From Planctomycetota bacterium (GTDB lineage: Bacteria; Planctomycetota; UBA1135; UBA2386): DNA of 5,913 bases. Below are positions 1-5,882 of the stretch, in pieces. The translations under genes and the position numbers were made by a program. The notes below the pieces were generated by a model that saw only the letters and a list, made by a program, of their open reading frames with translations, had not been told where the DNA came from and made no database searches. The stretch is taken from contig JAGQQZ010000405.1 in assembly GCA_020425915.1 (NCBI GenBank), forward strand, positions 1 to 5,913, given 5' to 3'. How positions within the stretch are numbered: position 1 is the stretch's first letter; every line of letters starts with the position of its first letter.

Positions 1-53
1 CCCCTCGTCTTGCCTTCGATCCCGAGCGTTCGCGAGCCAAGCCAAGAGCACAC
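1..53 (+). repeat. Left copy of an inverted repeat shared with the right end
   Basis: Positions 6-41 match the reverse complement of 5815-5849 at 33 of 36 aligned columns (two substitutions and one extra C). The match resumes with CACAC at 49-53 after a seven-base insertion that repeats CCAAG, and the CCCC at 1-4 also matches, so the similarity reaches the edge of the window. The core contains CGTCTTGCCTT and TCGCGAGCCAAG. It lies 58 bases before the glycosyltransferase start. Confidence 0.8.
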
Positions 54-59
54 CCCATC

Positions 60-69
60 GATTCGAATC
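60..69. repeat. 10-base perfect palindrome upstream of the glycosyltransferase gene
   Basis: GATTCGAATC is a perfect palindrome lying 42 bases before the ATG at 112, within the only non-coding leader of that gene. A dimeric regulator could bind such a site, but one short palindrome is not proof of an operator. Confidence 0.25.
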
Positions 70-111
70 AGCCACGCACACGCGTACGCCTCACGACGGA
101 TCCCGGCTAGC

Positions 112-1671
112 ATGCCACTCGTGATCGCGCGCGAAGACGCTCGGCAGCTCCGGCTGTCCTACCTCGGCCTGACCTTGCTCGGGTTGGCGTTCCACGTGCC
201 GCGGTTGTTCCGGCCGCTGGGCGACCTCGACGGATGTGCGGGGCCCTACTTCGGGGTGTTCTTCCGCAACTACGAGGCGTTCGGCTTCGGCGAGCTGCGC
301 GGCATGGCGTTGTGGCGACAGCTCGTTCCGGTGCCGCAGGCCGGCGAACCGTACCTGCACCATCCGCCGGGGACCTGGTGGACGATGTACGCACTCGGTG
401 GCGCGGAGTGGTCGATGCGTCTGCCGACGATCGTCGCGGCGATCGTCGCCGCCTGCCTACTGTGTCGCCTGCTCGCACGACCGCTCGGCCACTGGGCGGC
501 GCGGTTCGCCGGCGCCTCGCTGCTGGCGACCCCGGTGATGGCGGTCTACTGCCAGCTCAGCTACGAACCGATCGCGATCGCGTTCGGACTCGGACTCGTC
601 TACGCGACGATTCGTGTCCGCGACGCGATCGACCGCGGCACCCGCGTTCGATGGATGCTCGCGCAGGGCGCGCTCGCGTTCGTCGGCACGTGGATGGACT
701 GGTCGTTCGGCATGTTCTGCTTCGGCCTCGCGGCGTTCGCGTGTTCGAAGTCGATCAGTTCGATGTTCCTGCAGCTCGTGACTCCCGCGATCGCGGCCGG
801 CGTCGCGGTCGTGACCGTCGTCGCCTGGCAGAAGTGGGCGCTCGAATCCCCACTCGTCGTGTTGCCGCCGACCGCGACGGGCAGCATCGACAAGATCGTC
901 GAGGAAACGATCTTGTCGCGCCCCGCCTGGGGCAAGTACCTCGCCGCGATCGAGCACTGGATGCGCCACACCGTCGGCCTGCCGATGCTCGTCACCGCGA
1001 TCGTCGGGATCGTGCCGCTGTTCGCGCGCGCCCCCCGAATCGCCACGGCGCTGCTCGTGACCGGCGTCGCCCACTTCGGGATCTTCGCGCAGCACGCGGT
1101 GCAGCATCCGCACTTCTTCTGTCTGACGTCGCCGTTCGTCGCGGCGGCCGCGGGCGCCGCGGTCTGCGCGCTCTGGCGTCGCGTCCCGCGCATCAGCGCG
1201 TTCCTCGCCTCCGCCGTGTTGATCGCGACCTGGGTCGCGAGCATCGAACTCGACGCGAGCACGAGTTCGACGTTCCATCGCGACATCGGCCGCGTGCTCA
1301 CCGAAGCCACGATCGTGCGCGACGCCGACGGTCGTCCGACCGGCGAGCGCATCGGCGTGATGACCAACTTCGCGCCGATCTGGCCGTACTACGTGACCGA
1401 CCCCCACGTCCTCGTCGTCCCCCCGGTCACGAACCTGAGCTGGCTCGAGTCGGTGCACCGCGACGAGCGGTATCGCTACCTCTGGCTGGTCGTCGAGAAG
1501 CCGCCGGGAGTCCCGTGGAACGACCCGCTCGATCCCGACGTGCGCGCGTTCCTCGAACGCTTCCCGCGGACGCGCGTCCCCGAACTCGAGTACCACATGA
1601 AGGAGTCGGGCTTCGGTTGGGACTGGAACATCCGCGAGGCCTGGCTCGTCGACGTGCCGAAGGCCGAGTAG
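112..1671 (+). CDS. Polytopic glycosyltransferase, GT-C fold, PMT_2/ArnT-like (GT39/GT83 type)
   Basis: Probable inner-membrane enzyme that moves a sugar from a polyprenyl-phosphate donor to an envelope acceptor; the actual donor and acceptor cannot be read from sequence. The 519-residue product has about ten hydrophobic segments (roughly 15-35, 103-122, 128-147, 150-166, 183-210, 219-238, 285-303, 309-325, 338-355, 362-380), then a soluble tail from about 385. The first outer loop carries Asp38 and Asp40, where GT-C enzymes place their catalytic acid. It is followed by HHPPGTWW (83-90) and SMRLPTIVAA (101-110), which match the 'kPPL..wl' and 'RlPsalag' signatures of PMT_2 proteins. A second His/aromatic patch, HAVQHPHFF, is at 328-336. 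I chose the ATG at 112 because an in-frame TTG at 10 would make the repeat at 1-53 coding and add a polar leader; GTG at 121 is an alternative. No Shine-Dalgarno sequence precedes 112. The gene converges on the lectin gene. Family assignment is fairly sure, substrate unknown. Confidence 0.82.
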   Translation: MPLVIAREDARQLRLSYLGLTLLGLAFHVPRLFRPLGDLDGCAGPYFGVFFRNYEAFGFGELRGMALWRQLVPVPQAGEPYLHHPPGTWWTMYALGGAEWSMRLPTIVAAIVAACLLCRLLARPLGHWAARFAGASLLATPVMAVYCQLSYEPIAIAFGLGLVYATIRVRDAIDRGTRVRWMLAQGALAFVGTWMDWSFGMFCFGLAAFACSKSISSMFLQLVTPAIAAGVAVVTVVAWQKWALESPLVVLPPTATGSIDKIVEETILSRPAWGKYLAAIEHWMRHTVGLPMLVTAIVGIVPLFARAPRIATALLVTGVAHFGIFAQHAVQHPHFFCLTSPFVAAAAGAAVCALWRRVPRISAFLASAVLIATWVASIELDASTSSTFHRDIGRVLTEATIVRDADGRPTGERIGVMTNFAPIWPYYVTDPHVLVVPPVTNLSWLESVHRDERYRYLWLVVEKPPGVPWNDPLDPDVRAFLERFPRTRVPELEYHMKESGFGWDWNIREAWLVDVPKAE

Positions 1672-1683
1672 TCGCGCCGTCCG

Positions 1684-3372
1684 TCAGAGGTACGAGAACG
1701 AGCCGCTGACCGAGCAACCCCCGGGCGTCGTCAGTACGACCGGGACCGTGCTCCCGGCCGCGCCCGGCGGTGTGTCGAACACGACCGACCCTTCGTTCGA
1801 GGTGAGGACCGTCGCACTCGCGCCGCCGACCGTGACCGTCGTGGCCAACGCGAAGCCCGTGCCGCTGACGACGACCAGCGTGCCGCCCGCGGCGGGTCCC
1901 GAGGTCACCGACTGCGAAGTCATCGTCGGCGTCGGGTTGAGCGTAGCGGTCGCGCTCGCGCCGTTCGGATTCGTGATCACGACCGGCGCATCACACGACA
2001 GACCGGCCGGGTACGGGAAGCGCACCCGCCGCCGGGTGATCTGCGACGGCGTCACCGGAGTTCCAGCGACCGTGACGACCGCGGATTGCGAGAAGCCGTC
2101 GCCGGCGACGACGATCGTCGTACCGGGAGCGGCACTCGGCGGGGAGATCGACTGGATGTTCGGCGTGCGCGCCGCGCCGATGTCCATCACGACGGCGTTG
2201 GTCAACGCGAGCGGTGCGGAACCGCCGGGTCCGTCGGTGATCAGCCCCTGCAGCGCGACCTGACCGAACAACGGCAGGCCCGCGGGGATCTGGATCGACA
2301 CCGGTGCCGGTCCGGCACCGAACGCGAGCGGCGCGGTCGCCGGGAAGCACAAGGTTCCGAACGGCGTCAGCACGTTGGTCGAACCGTCCGGCACTCCGAG
2401 CGTCCCGAACAACAAGTAGTTCGCCGACGCCGTCGACGAAGGCGCCGCGACGTCGATCGAGAACGGCTCCATCGAATCGAGTTCCACCGTGCGGAAGAAC
2501 CCTCCCGTGTCGCCACCGATCGAGAGGACGTCCTCGAGCGAACCGCCCGCGGCGAGACCGACGGTGCCGCTGTAGCAATCGTCGACGCCGGCACTCGACG
2601 TCCACGACCAGGAGAAGATCTTCACCCGCTCGTTGAGGTTGTTCGCCCCCGTCGTCGCCGTGAACCCGACGAACGCGACGCCGCCGGGTAGGTTGAGGCC
2701 GCCGACCGACGATCCGCTCAGGAACGTCCCGCCGGCGACGAAGTCGTACGCGATCGTCAGGCGCGGGTTGACGAGATCATCGATGAACACCGAAAGCGTG
2801 CCGGGCACGTAGAGGACTCGCATCGTGTGGACCTGGCCATTCGATAGATTCGGCGCCGGCGTCGTCCTCCCGATCGAGAAGTCCTCGTGGGCGCTGTTCG
2901 CGCCCGAACCGTTCGTGTGGACGCTCAGCTCGTTCGAACTCGTGTCGTTCTGGAACCCATCCTGGAACGTGTCGATCTCGATCGCCAGGCTGTTGGCGAT
3001 CGGCGAGTTGGTCGAACCCGGTCCGTAGCCGAGACCCCAGATCGGCCCCGCCAGCGTCGACGCGCCCGTCGCCGCGTCGTGGATGACGAACGCCATCCCC
3101 TCCGCCAACACCACGCCCGGCGTGATCGAGAACGTGAACTGCGTGTCGAAGCCGCCGATCACCGGGACCTGGTTGTCGTACCAGACCGAGCCGTTCTGGT
3201 TGGCCGTCGTGTTCGTCAGGCGCAACTCGACGCCGTTCGTCCGCACGGCGTTGCCGTTCAGCGTGAGCGTTCCGATCGACGAGAAGTCGGCGAACGCGAA
3301 CGACTGCGCAGCGAGTTGCGATGCGGCCAAGGCGCCAGCCGCCGCGATCGCAAGGATCGATGGGATCTTCAC
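1684..3372 (-). CDS. Secreted L-type lectin-domain protein with two C-terminal IPT/TIG domains
   Basis: Predicted exported carbohydrate-binding protein of 562 residues. Residues 1-22 form a Sec signal peptide (MK, then an Ala/Leu-rich core, likely cut after A22). Residues about 24-258 resemble L-type (legume-like) lectins: GMAFVI (92-97), GLGYG (113-117), SLAIEIDTF (128-136), SVHT (150-153), VHTMRVLYV (181-189), LSVFIDDL (193-200), VAFVGFTATTG (232-242) and FSWSW (253-257). Glu132, Asp134 and His152 sit where the Ca/Mn ligands of these lectins lie. At the sugar-binding Ala-Asp-Gly position this protein has Ala-Glu-Gly (90-92). Residues about 263-400 are a region I cannot assign. Two IPT/TIG immunoglobulin-like repeats follow (about 403-478 and 481-562), each with a GT-hydrophobic-V-x-G-x-GF strand pattern; the second ends in SFSYL as such domains often do. 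No C-terminal anchor or sorting motif is visible. The GTG start is supported by AGGAG seven bases upstream and by the signal peptide. Lectin call is by motif, ligand unknown. Confidence 0.83.
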   Translation of the reverse strand: MKIPSILAIAAAGALAASQLAAQSFAFADFSSIGTLTLNGNAVRTNGVELRLTNTTANQNGSVWYDNQVPVIGGFDTQFTFSITPGVVLAEGMAFVIHDAATGASTLAGPIWGLGYGPGSTNSPIANSLAIEIDTFQDGFQNDTSSNELSVHTNGSGANSAHEDFSIGRTTPAPNLSNGQVHTMRVLYVPGTLSVFIDDLVNPRLTIAYDFVAGGTFLSGSSVGGLNLPGGVAFVGFTATTGANNLNERVKIFSWSWTSSAGVDDCYSGTVGLAAGGSLEDVLSIGGDTGGFFRTVELDSMEPFSIDVAAPSSTASANYLLFGTLGVPDGSTNVLTPFGTLCFPATAPLAFGAGPAPVSIQIPAGLPLFGQVALQGLITDGPGGSAPLALTNAVVMDIGAARTPNIQSISPPSAAPGTTIVVAGDGFSQSAVVTVAGTPVTPSQITRRRVRFPYPAGLSCDAPVVITNPNGASATATLNPTPTMTSQSVTSGPAAGGTLVVVSGTGFALATTVTVGGASATVLTSNEGSVVFDTPPGAAGSTVPVVLTTPGGCSVSGSFSYL

Positions 3373-3379
3373 GTGGAAG

Positions 3380-3384
3380 CTCCT
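3380..3384 (-). promoter_or_regulatory. Shine-Dalgarno site of the lectin gene
   Basis: On the minus strand AGGAG lies seven bases before the GTG at 3372. It is the only clear Shine-Dalgarno sequence before any gene in this window, and it fixes GTG as the start of the secreted lectin-like protein. Confidence 0.75.
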
Positions 3385-3445
3385 GGTGGGTGGTTCGCCG
3401 GAGCGGTCGTGACGATCGCACCGAGCGGAGGAGGGAACGCGCGCG

Positions 3446-3454
3446 ACGATAGCA
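3446..3454 (-). promoter_or_regulatory. Candidate extended -10 promoter element for the lectin gene
   Basis: The minus strand reads TGCTATCGT, matching the TGn of an extended -10 and the T-A-T-n-n-T positions of the -10 hexamer. No good -35 hexamer lies 16-18 bases upstream. It would give a 5' leader of about 65-70 bases. The 177-base gap after the upstream gene makes an own promoter plausible, but a short motif in a GC-rich genome is weak evidence. Confidence 0.22.
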
Positions 3455-3549
3455 GAGCCGGTCGACGACTCACATGTCCGAGGCGCACGAGTGTCGGTCG
3501 ACCGGATTCGCGATTCGCTCGACGGTGGCGATCGTGGCGACCGACCCGA

Positions 3550-3891
3550 CTACTTGCGCTTGGCCTTCTGCTTGATCGGCTCCAGCCGACGCGGGCGCAG
3601 GAACGCCGCGGTCACGGCGATCACGGAACCGAGGATGACGAGCACCCACGCGCCGCGATCGGATTCGACCAGCAGCCGCTCGGGAATCTCGTTCATCCAC
3701 AACGCCATCTTCGTGGTGTCGTCCTGGAACACGAAGGTGAGCTGGCCGATGCCACGCCAGAGGAAGAACACGCCCTGGACCTCTTCGCGCGAGTGGTGCG
3801 CGAGCGCGACCTGCGCGTGCAGCACGAGCCCAGCGCCCAGCAGGATGCCACCGAAGACGATGGCCCACCAGCGCACGATCGCGAGGCCCAT
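3550..3891 (-). CDS. Small two-helix membrane protein of unknown function
   Basis: I do not recognise a family for this 113-residue protein. It has a hydrophobic helix at about 5-30 (WWAIVFGGILLGAGLVLHA and onward), a polar middle of about 50 residues with a more hydrophobic stretch near 40-55 (VFFLWRGIGQLTFVF), a second helix at about 81-98 (WVLVILGSVIAVTAAFL), and a very basic tail (RPRRLEPIKQKAKRK). By the positive-inside rule the basic tail would be cytoplasmic, putting the middle region on the periplasmic side. The ATG at 3891 follows the lipoprotein stop by 5 bases, so the two are probably cotranscribed and translationally linked; no Shine-Dalgarno site is visible. A longer reading frame runs upstream to 4302, but there it is only an Arg/Gly-rich shadow of the lipoprotein gene, and protein-like composition begins at this Met. 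An auxiliary subunit of the lipoprotein is possible but is inference. Confidence 0.65.
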   Translation of the reverse strand: MGLAIVRWWAIVFGGILLGAGLVLHAQVALAHHSREEVQGVFFLWRGIGQLTFVFQDDTTKMALWMNEIPERLLVESDRGAWVLVILGSVIAVTAAFLRPRRLEPIKQKAKRK

Positions 3892-3896
3892 GCGGA

Positions 3897-4679
3897 CTAT
3901 CGTCGATCGGTCGACGCGGCTTGCAACCCCGGATCCTGGGCATCCCGTTCGATCGTGCAGCCAGCACCATCGAACTCGACCTCGAACCTCGGTGCCAGGG
4001 CTCGCACCAGGTCCGCCGCCGAGCGGATGTTCGCGGTCTCGATCCGCGCGACCACGGCGCGCGCGCCGTCGACCGTGAAGTTGGACGAGCAGTAGTCGAC
4101 GTCGCCCGGCAACTCGAGGCGCATCGAGGTGTCGAAGCCCTCGAACTTGCGCCGCTGCGACTCGAAGAACTGTTGCTGGACGGCGGTCGGCGACCTCCGC
4201 AGCTCCTCGGCTTTCTGCCGCGCTTCGAGCCACGCGCGATGCCCGCGCGGATAGAACACGACGCGGACGCCGCCCGCGTTGCGGCCCGCCAGGACGAACC
4301 ACTCCGCTTCGTTGCCGAACAACGTGCTCGCCCGGAGCGTCGCGAAGTTCCCGAACGTCGCGGCGACGTCGACGAGCTGACGCGAACCCTCCTGATAGGC
4401 GCGATGCTCGCGCACCACGAGTCCGTGGGATTCGAGTTCCTTCGTGACCTTCGCGGCATCGAACACGAGCAGCGGATCCTCACGACGGCCGCTCGCGTCG
4501 AGGGCACGCGACGAGGTGCGCACGGACTCCACGACCCGGCTCGACAGCCCGAGGTGCATCTTCTGTGAACCGGATCCGTCGGCCGCGATCACGACCTCGA
4601 GGTCTAGGTCGAGGCACCCGGGCAACACGAGGATGCCCGCGAGAGCCGCGGCCGCACGCAGGTTCTGAGTTCGACCCAT
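3897..4679 (-). CDS. Envelope lipoprotein, LppM-like N-terminal pattern
   Basis: Predicted lipoprotein of 260 residues. It starts MGRTQ, has a hydrophobic core (AAAALAGILVLPG) and a lipobox-like LPGC with the acylated cysteine at residue 22. The mature protein begins LDLDLEVVIAADGSGSQKM, alternating acidic and hydrophobic residues then a D-G-S-G turn. That resembles the start of LppM/DUF3153-type lipoproteins ('C...v.v..DG.g'), but I cannot confirm homology by eye. A charged, probably helical stretch lies at about 148-182, followed by beta-like segments. Cys197 and Cys241 could form a disulphide. Asp23 follows the acylated Cys as Leu-Asp rather than directly, so an inner-membrane retention signal is not evident. 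An in-frame ATG at 4703 would add eight residues; I prefer 4679 because it gives a normal-length signal peptide, though neither start has a Shine-Dalgarno site. It is the first gene of a two-gene unit with the small membrane protein and is divergent from the antiporter gene. Lipoprotein status is fairly sure, function unknown. Confidence 0.75.
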   Translation of the reverse strand: MGRTQNLRAAAALAGILVLPGCLDLDLEVVIAADGSGSQKMHLGLSSRVVESVRTSSRALDASGRREDPLLVFDAAKVTKELESHGLVVREHRAYQEGSRQLVDVAATFGNFATLRASTLFGNEAEWFVLAGRNAGGVRVVFYPRGHRAWLEARQKAEELRRSPTAVQQQFFESQRRKFEGFDTSMRLELPGDVDYCSSNFTVDGARAVVARIETANIRSAADLVRALAPRFEVEFDGAGCTIERDAQDPGLQAASTDRR

Positions 4680-4732
4680 ACGGGCTGGATCGGCCGATGG
4701 CATGGAGGTTCTGAAGGGAACCGGCGTTCGGC

Positions 4733-4761
4733 TTGCTTCGGTCGATCGCCGCGCCTAACAC
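4733..4761 (+). promoter_or_regulatory. Candidate promoter of the antiporter gene
   Basis: TTGCTT (4733-4738) and TAACAC (4756-4761) are separated by 17 bases and are half-matches to the sigma-70 -35 and -10 hexamers. Transcription would then start near 4768, the first base of the GTG codon, so the mRNA would be leaderless. The absence of any Shine-Dalgarno site upstream fits this. Both hexamers are weak and the call is tentative. Confidence 0.22.
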
Positions 4762-4767
4762 ACAGAC

Positions 4768-5757
4768 GTGCTGACCGACGCGGCGTGGATCCTGGCGGGC
4801 TTCGTGACCCTGATGCTCGGGGCGGAACTCATGGTGCGCGGCTCGGTCTGGTTCGCTCTCTCGCTCGGCGTCAGCAAGCTCATGGTCGGGCTGACCCTGG
4901 TCGCGTTCGGCACTTCTGCCCCGGAACTCGTCGTCGGCTTGAGCTCGGCGCTCGAAGGCGACTACGGAATCGCGACCGGCACCGTCCTCGGCAGCAACAT
5001 CGCGAACATCGGCCTGATCATCGGCTGTTCGGCGATGATCTCGCCGATCCTCGTCGCGCCACGCGAGGTCCGCTTCGAGCTCGGGTTCACGACGGTCGCG
5101 GCAGTCGCTCCGATCCTGCCGATCGTGCTCGGTTGGGGCGAGATCGATCGGGTGTTCGGCGCGGTCCTCGCCGCCTACATCATCGCCTTCACGCTCCTGC
5201 TGATCGTTCGTCACAAGCGCGCGAACGCGAACAGGTTGCCGACCGGACAAGTCGCGGACGACCCCGACGAGGACGAGAAGCTCGAGCGCGGCCCGGCGGC
5301 CGTTCTCACCAACCTGGTCTGGGTCGTCCTCGGCCTCGCCGGCCTCACGTACGGCGGCGAGTGGCTCGTCAACGGCGCAGCGGGCATCGCCGAGCACGCC
5401 GGGCTGAGTCAGGTCCTCGTCGGGATCCTGATCGTCGGCCCCGGCACGAGCCTGCCGGAGCTCGCGACCTCGATCTCGGCAGCGCGCAAGGGCCACTCCG
5501 AGCTCGCGCTCGGCAACGTGCTCGGCAGCAACCTGTTCAACATCGGGATGGTGCTCGGCACGACGGCGCTCGTGCGTCCGCTGCCGATCCTGTGGGAAGA
5601 GCACGGTGTGGCCGCGCTGACCGGACTCGGGTTCACACTGCTGTTGCTCGTGTCGATGCGGACACGGATCGGCGTGAGCCGCACCGAAGGTGCGTTGATG
5701 CTCTTGGCGTTCGTGGGCTACCTCGTGTACGAGGTGCTGACTCGCGGGACTGCATAG
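4768..5757 (+). CDS. Calcium/sodium antiporter, CaCA family, YrbG type
   Basis: Inner-membrane cation exchanger of 329 residues, the usual length of the bacterial YrbG-type family, expected to couple Ca2+ export to Na+ (or H+) entry. It shows the two inverted alpha-repeats that define the superfamily. The first has VGLTLVAFGTSAPELV (40-55) with Glu53 and GSNIANIG (75-82). The second has GTSLPELATS (226-235) with Glu231 and GSNLFNIG (253-260). Five hydrophobic segments lie in each half. The central cytoplasmic loop (about 148-177) is strongly acidic, with DDPDEDEKLE at 164-173. In the second repeat the residue before GTSLPE is Pro225, preceded by Gly224, where most relatives have a small or hydrophobic pair; the catalytic Glu and Asn are intact. 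Start is GTG at 4768, which begins the protein close to the first helix; no Shine-Dalgarno site precedes it and the transcript may be leaderless. It is divergent from the lipoprotein gene. Family assignment is very secure; the ion pair is inferred from the family. Confidence 0.95.
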   Translation: MLTDAAWILAGFVTLMLGAELMVRGSVWFALSLGVSKLMVGLTLVAFGTSAPELVVGLSSALEGDYGIATGTVLGSNIANIGLIIGCSAMISPILVAPREVRFELGFTTVAAVAPILPIVLGWGEIDRVFGAVLAAYIIAFTLLLIVRHKRANANRLPTGQVADDPDEDEKLERGPAAVLTNLVWVVLGLAGLTYGGEWLVNGAAGIAEHAGLSQVLVGILIVGPGTSLPELATSISAARKGHSELALGNVLGSNLFNIGMVLGTTALVRPLPILWEEHGVAALTGLGFTLLLLVSMRTRIGVSRTEGALMLLAFVGYLVYEVLTRGTA

Positions 5758-5809
5758 CTCGGCGCGGCGCGGGTTCGTGTCGGATTCGTGTGGGTGGCTC
5801 GGTCTGCTC

Positions 5810-5854
5810 GTGTGCTTGGCTCGCGAGCGCTCGGATCAAAGGCAAGACGTGGGG
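5810..5854 (-). repeat. Right copy of the inverted repeat
   Basis: The reverse complement matches the left end: CGTCTTGCCTT, GATC, CGAGCG and TCGCGAGCCAAG occur in the same order and spacing apart from one missing C. This copy lacks the seven-base CCAAG-type insertion. It contains two overlapping perfect palindromes, GCTCGCGAGC (5819-5828) and CGAGCGCTCG (5824-5833). It starts 52 bases after the antiporter stop. Confidence 0.8.
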
Positions 5855-5870
5855 GCTCCCCCCGTTTGCC
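5841..5870 (+). terminator. Bulged GC-rich hairpin downstream of the antiporter gene
   Basis: The left arm (5841-5854) pairs with the right arm (5859-5870) through 12 base pairs, with single-base bulges at G5846 and T5850 and a four-base GCTC loop. The stem could slow or end transcription of the antiporter gene, but no run of T follows, so it is not a classical intrinsic terminator. It overlaps the right repeat copy and may instead belong to the repeat element. Confidence 0.35.
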
Positions 5871-5882
5871 CCGTCACCTTCG

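Noticed and set aside
10..111. Upstream TTG extension of the glycosyltransferase
   Set aside because: It would translate the repeat shared with the other end of the window and add a polar leader before the first membrane helix. The ATG at 112 fits better, though an upstream start cannot be fully excluded.
234..1709. Long plus-strand frame of 491 codons overlapping the glycosyltransferase
   Set aside because: Its translation is Arg/Ala/Gly-rich with no domain or hydrophobic pattern, typical of the off-frame of a GC-rich gene. The overlapping frame has ten membrane segments and family motifs.
1748..2263. 171-codon plus-strand frame antisense to the lectin gene
   Set aside because: It looks moderately protein-like (Val/Thr/Pro-rich), but this mirrors the IPT/TIG strands read backwards. 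There is no ribosome site and no recognisable domain.
2887..4095. 402-codon plus-strand frame across three minus-strand genes
   Set aside because: It runs through the lectin N-terminus, the intergenic gap and the small membrane gene with a low-complexity Arg/Asp composition. The opposing genes have signal peptides, helices and a Shine-Dalgarno site.
3470..4507. 345-codon minus-strand frame overlapping the lipoprotein and small membrane genes
   Set aside because: It is Ser/Arg-rich without any motif, and its frame is offset from two compact, well-formed genes.
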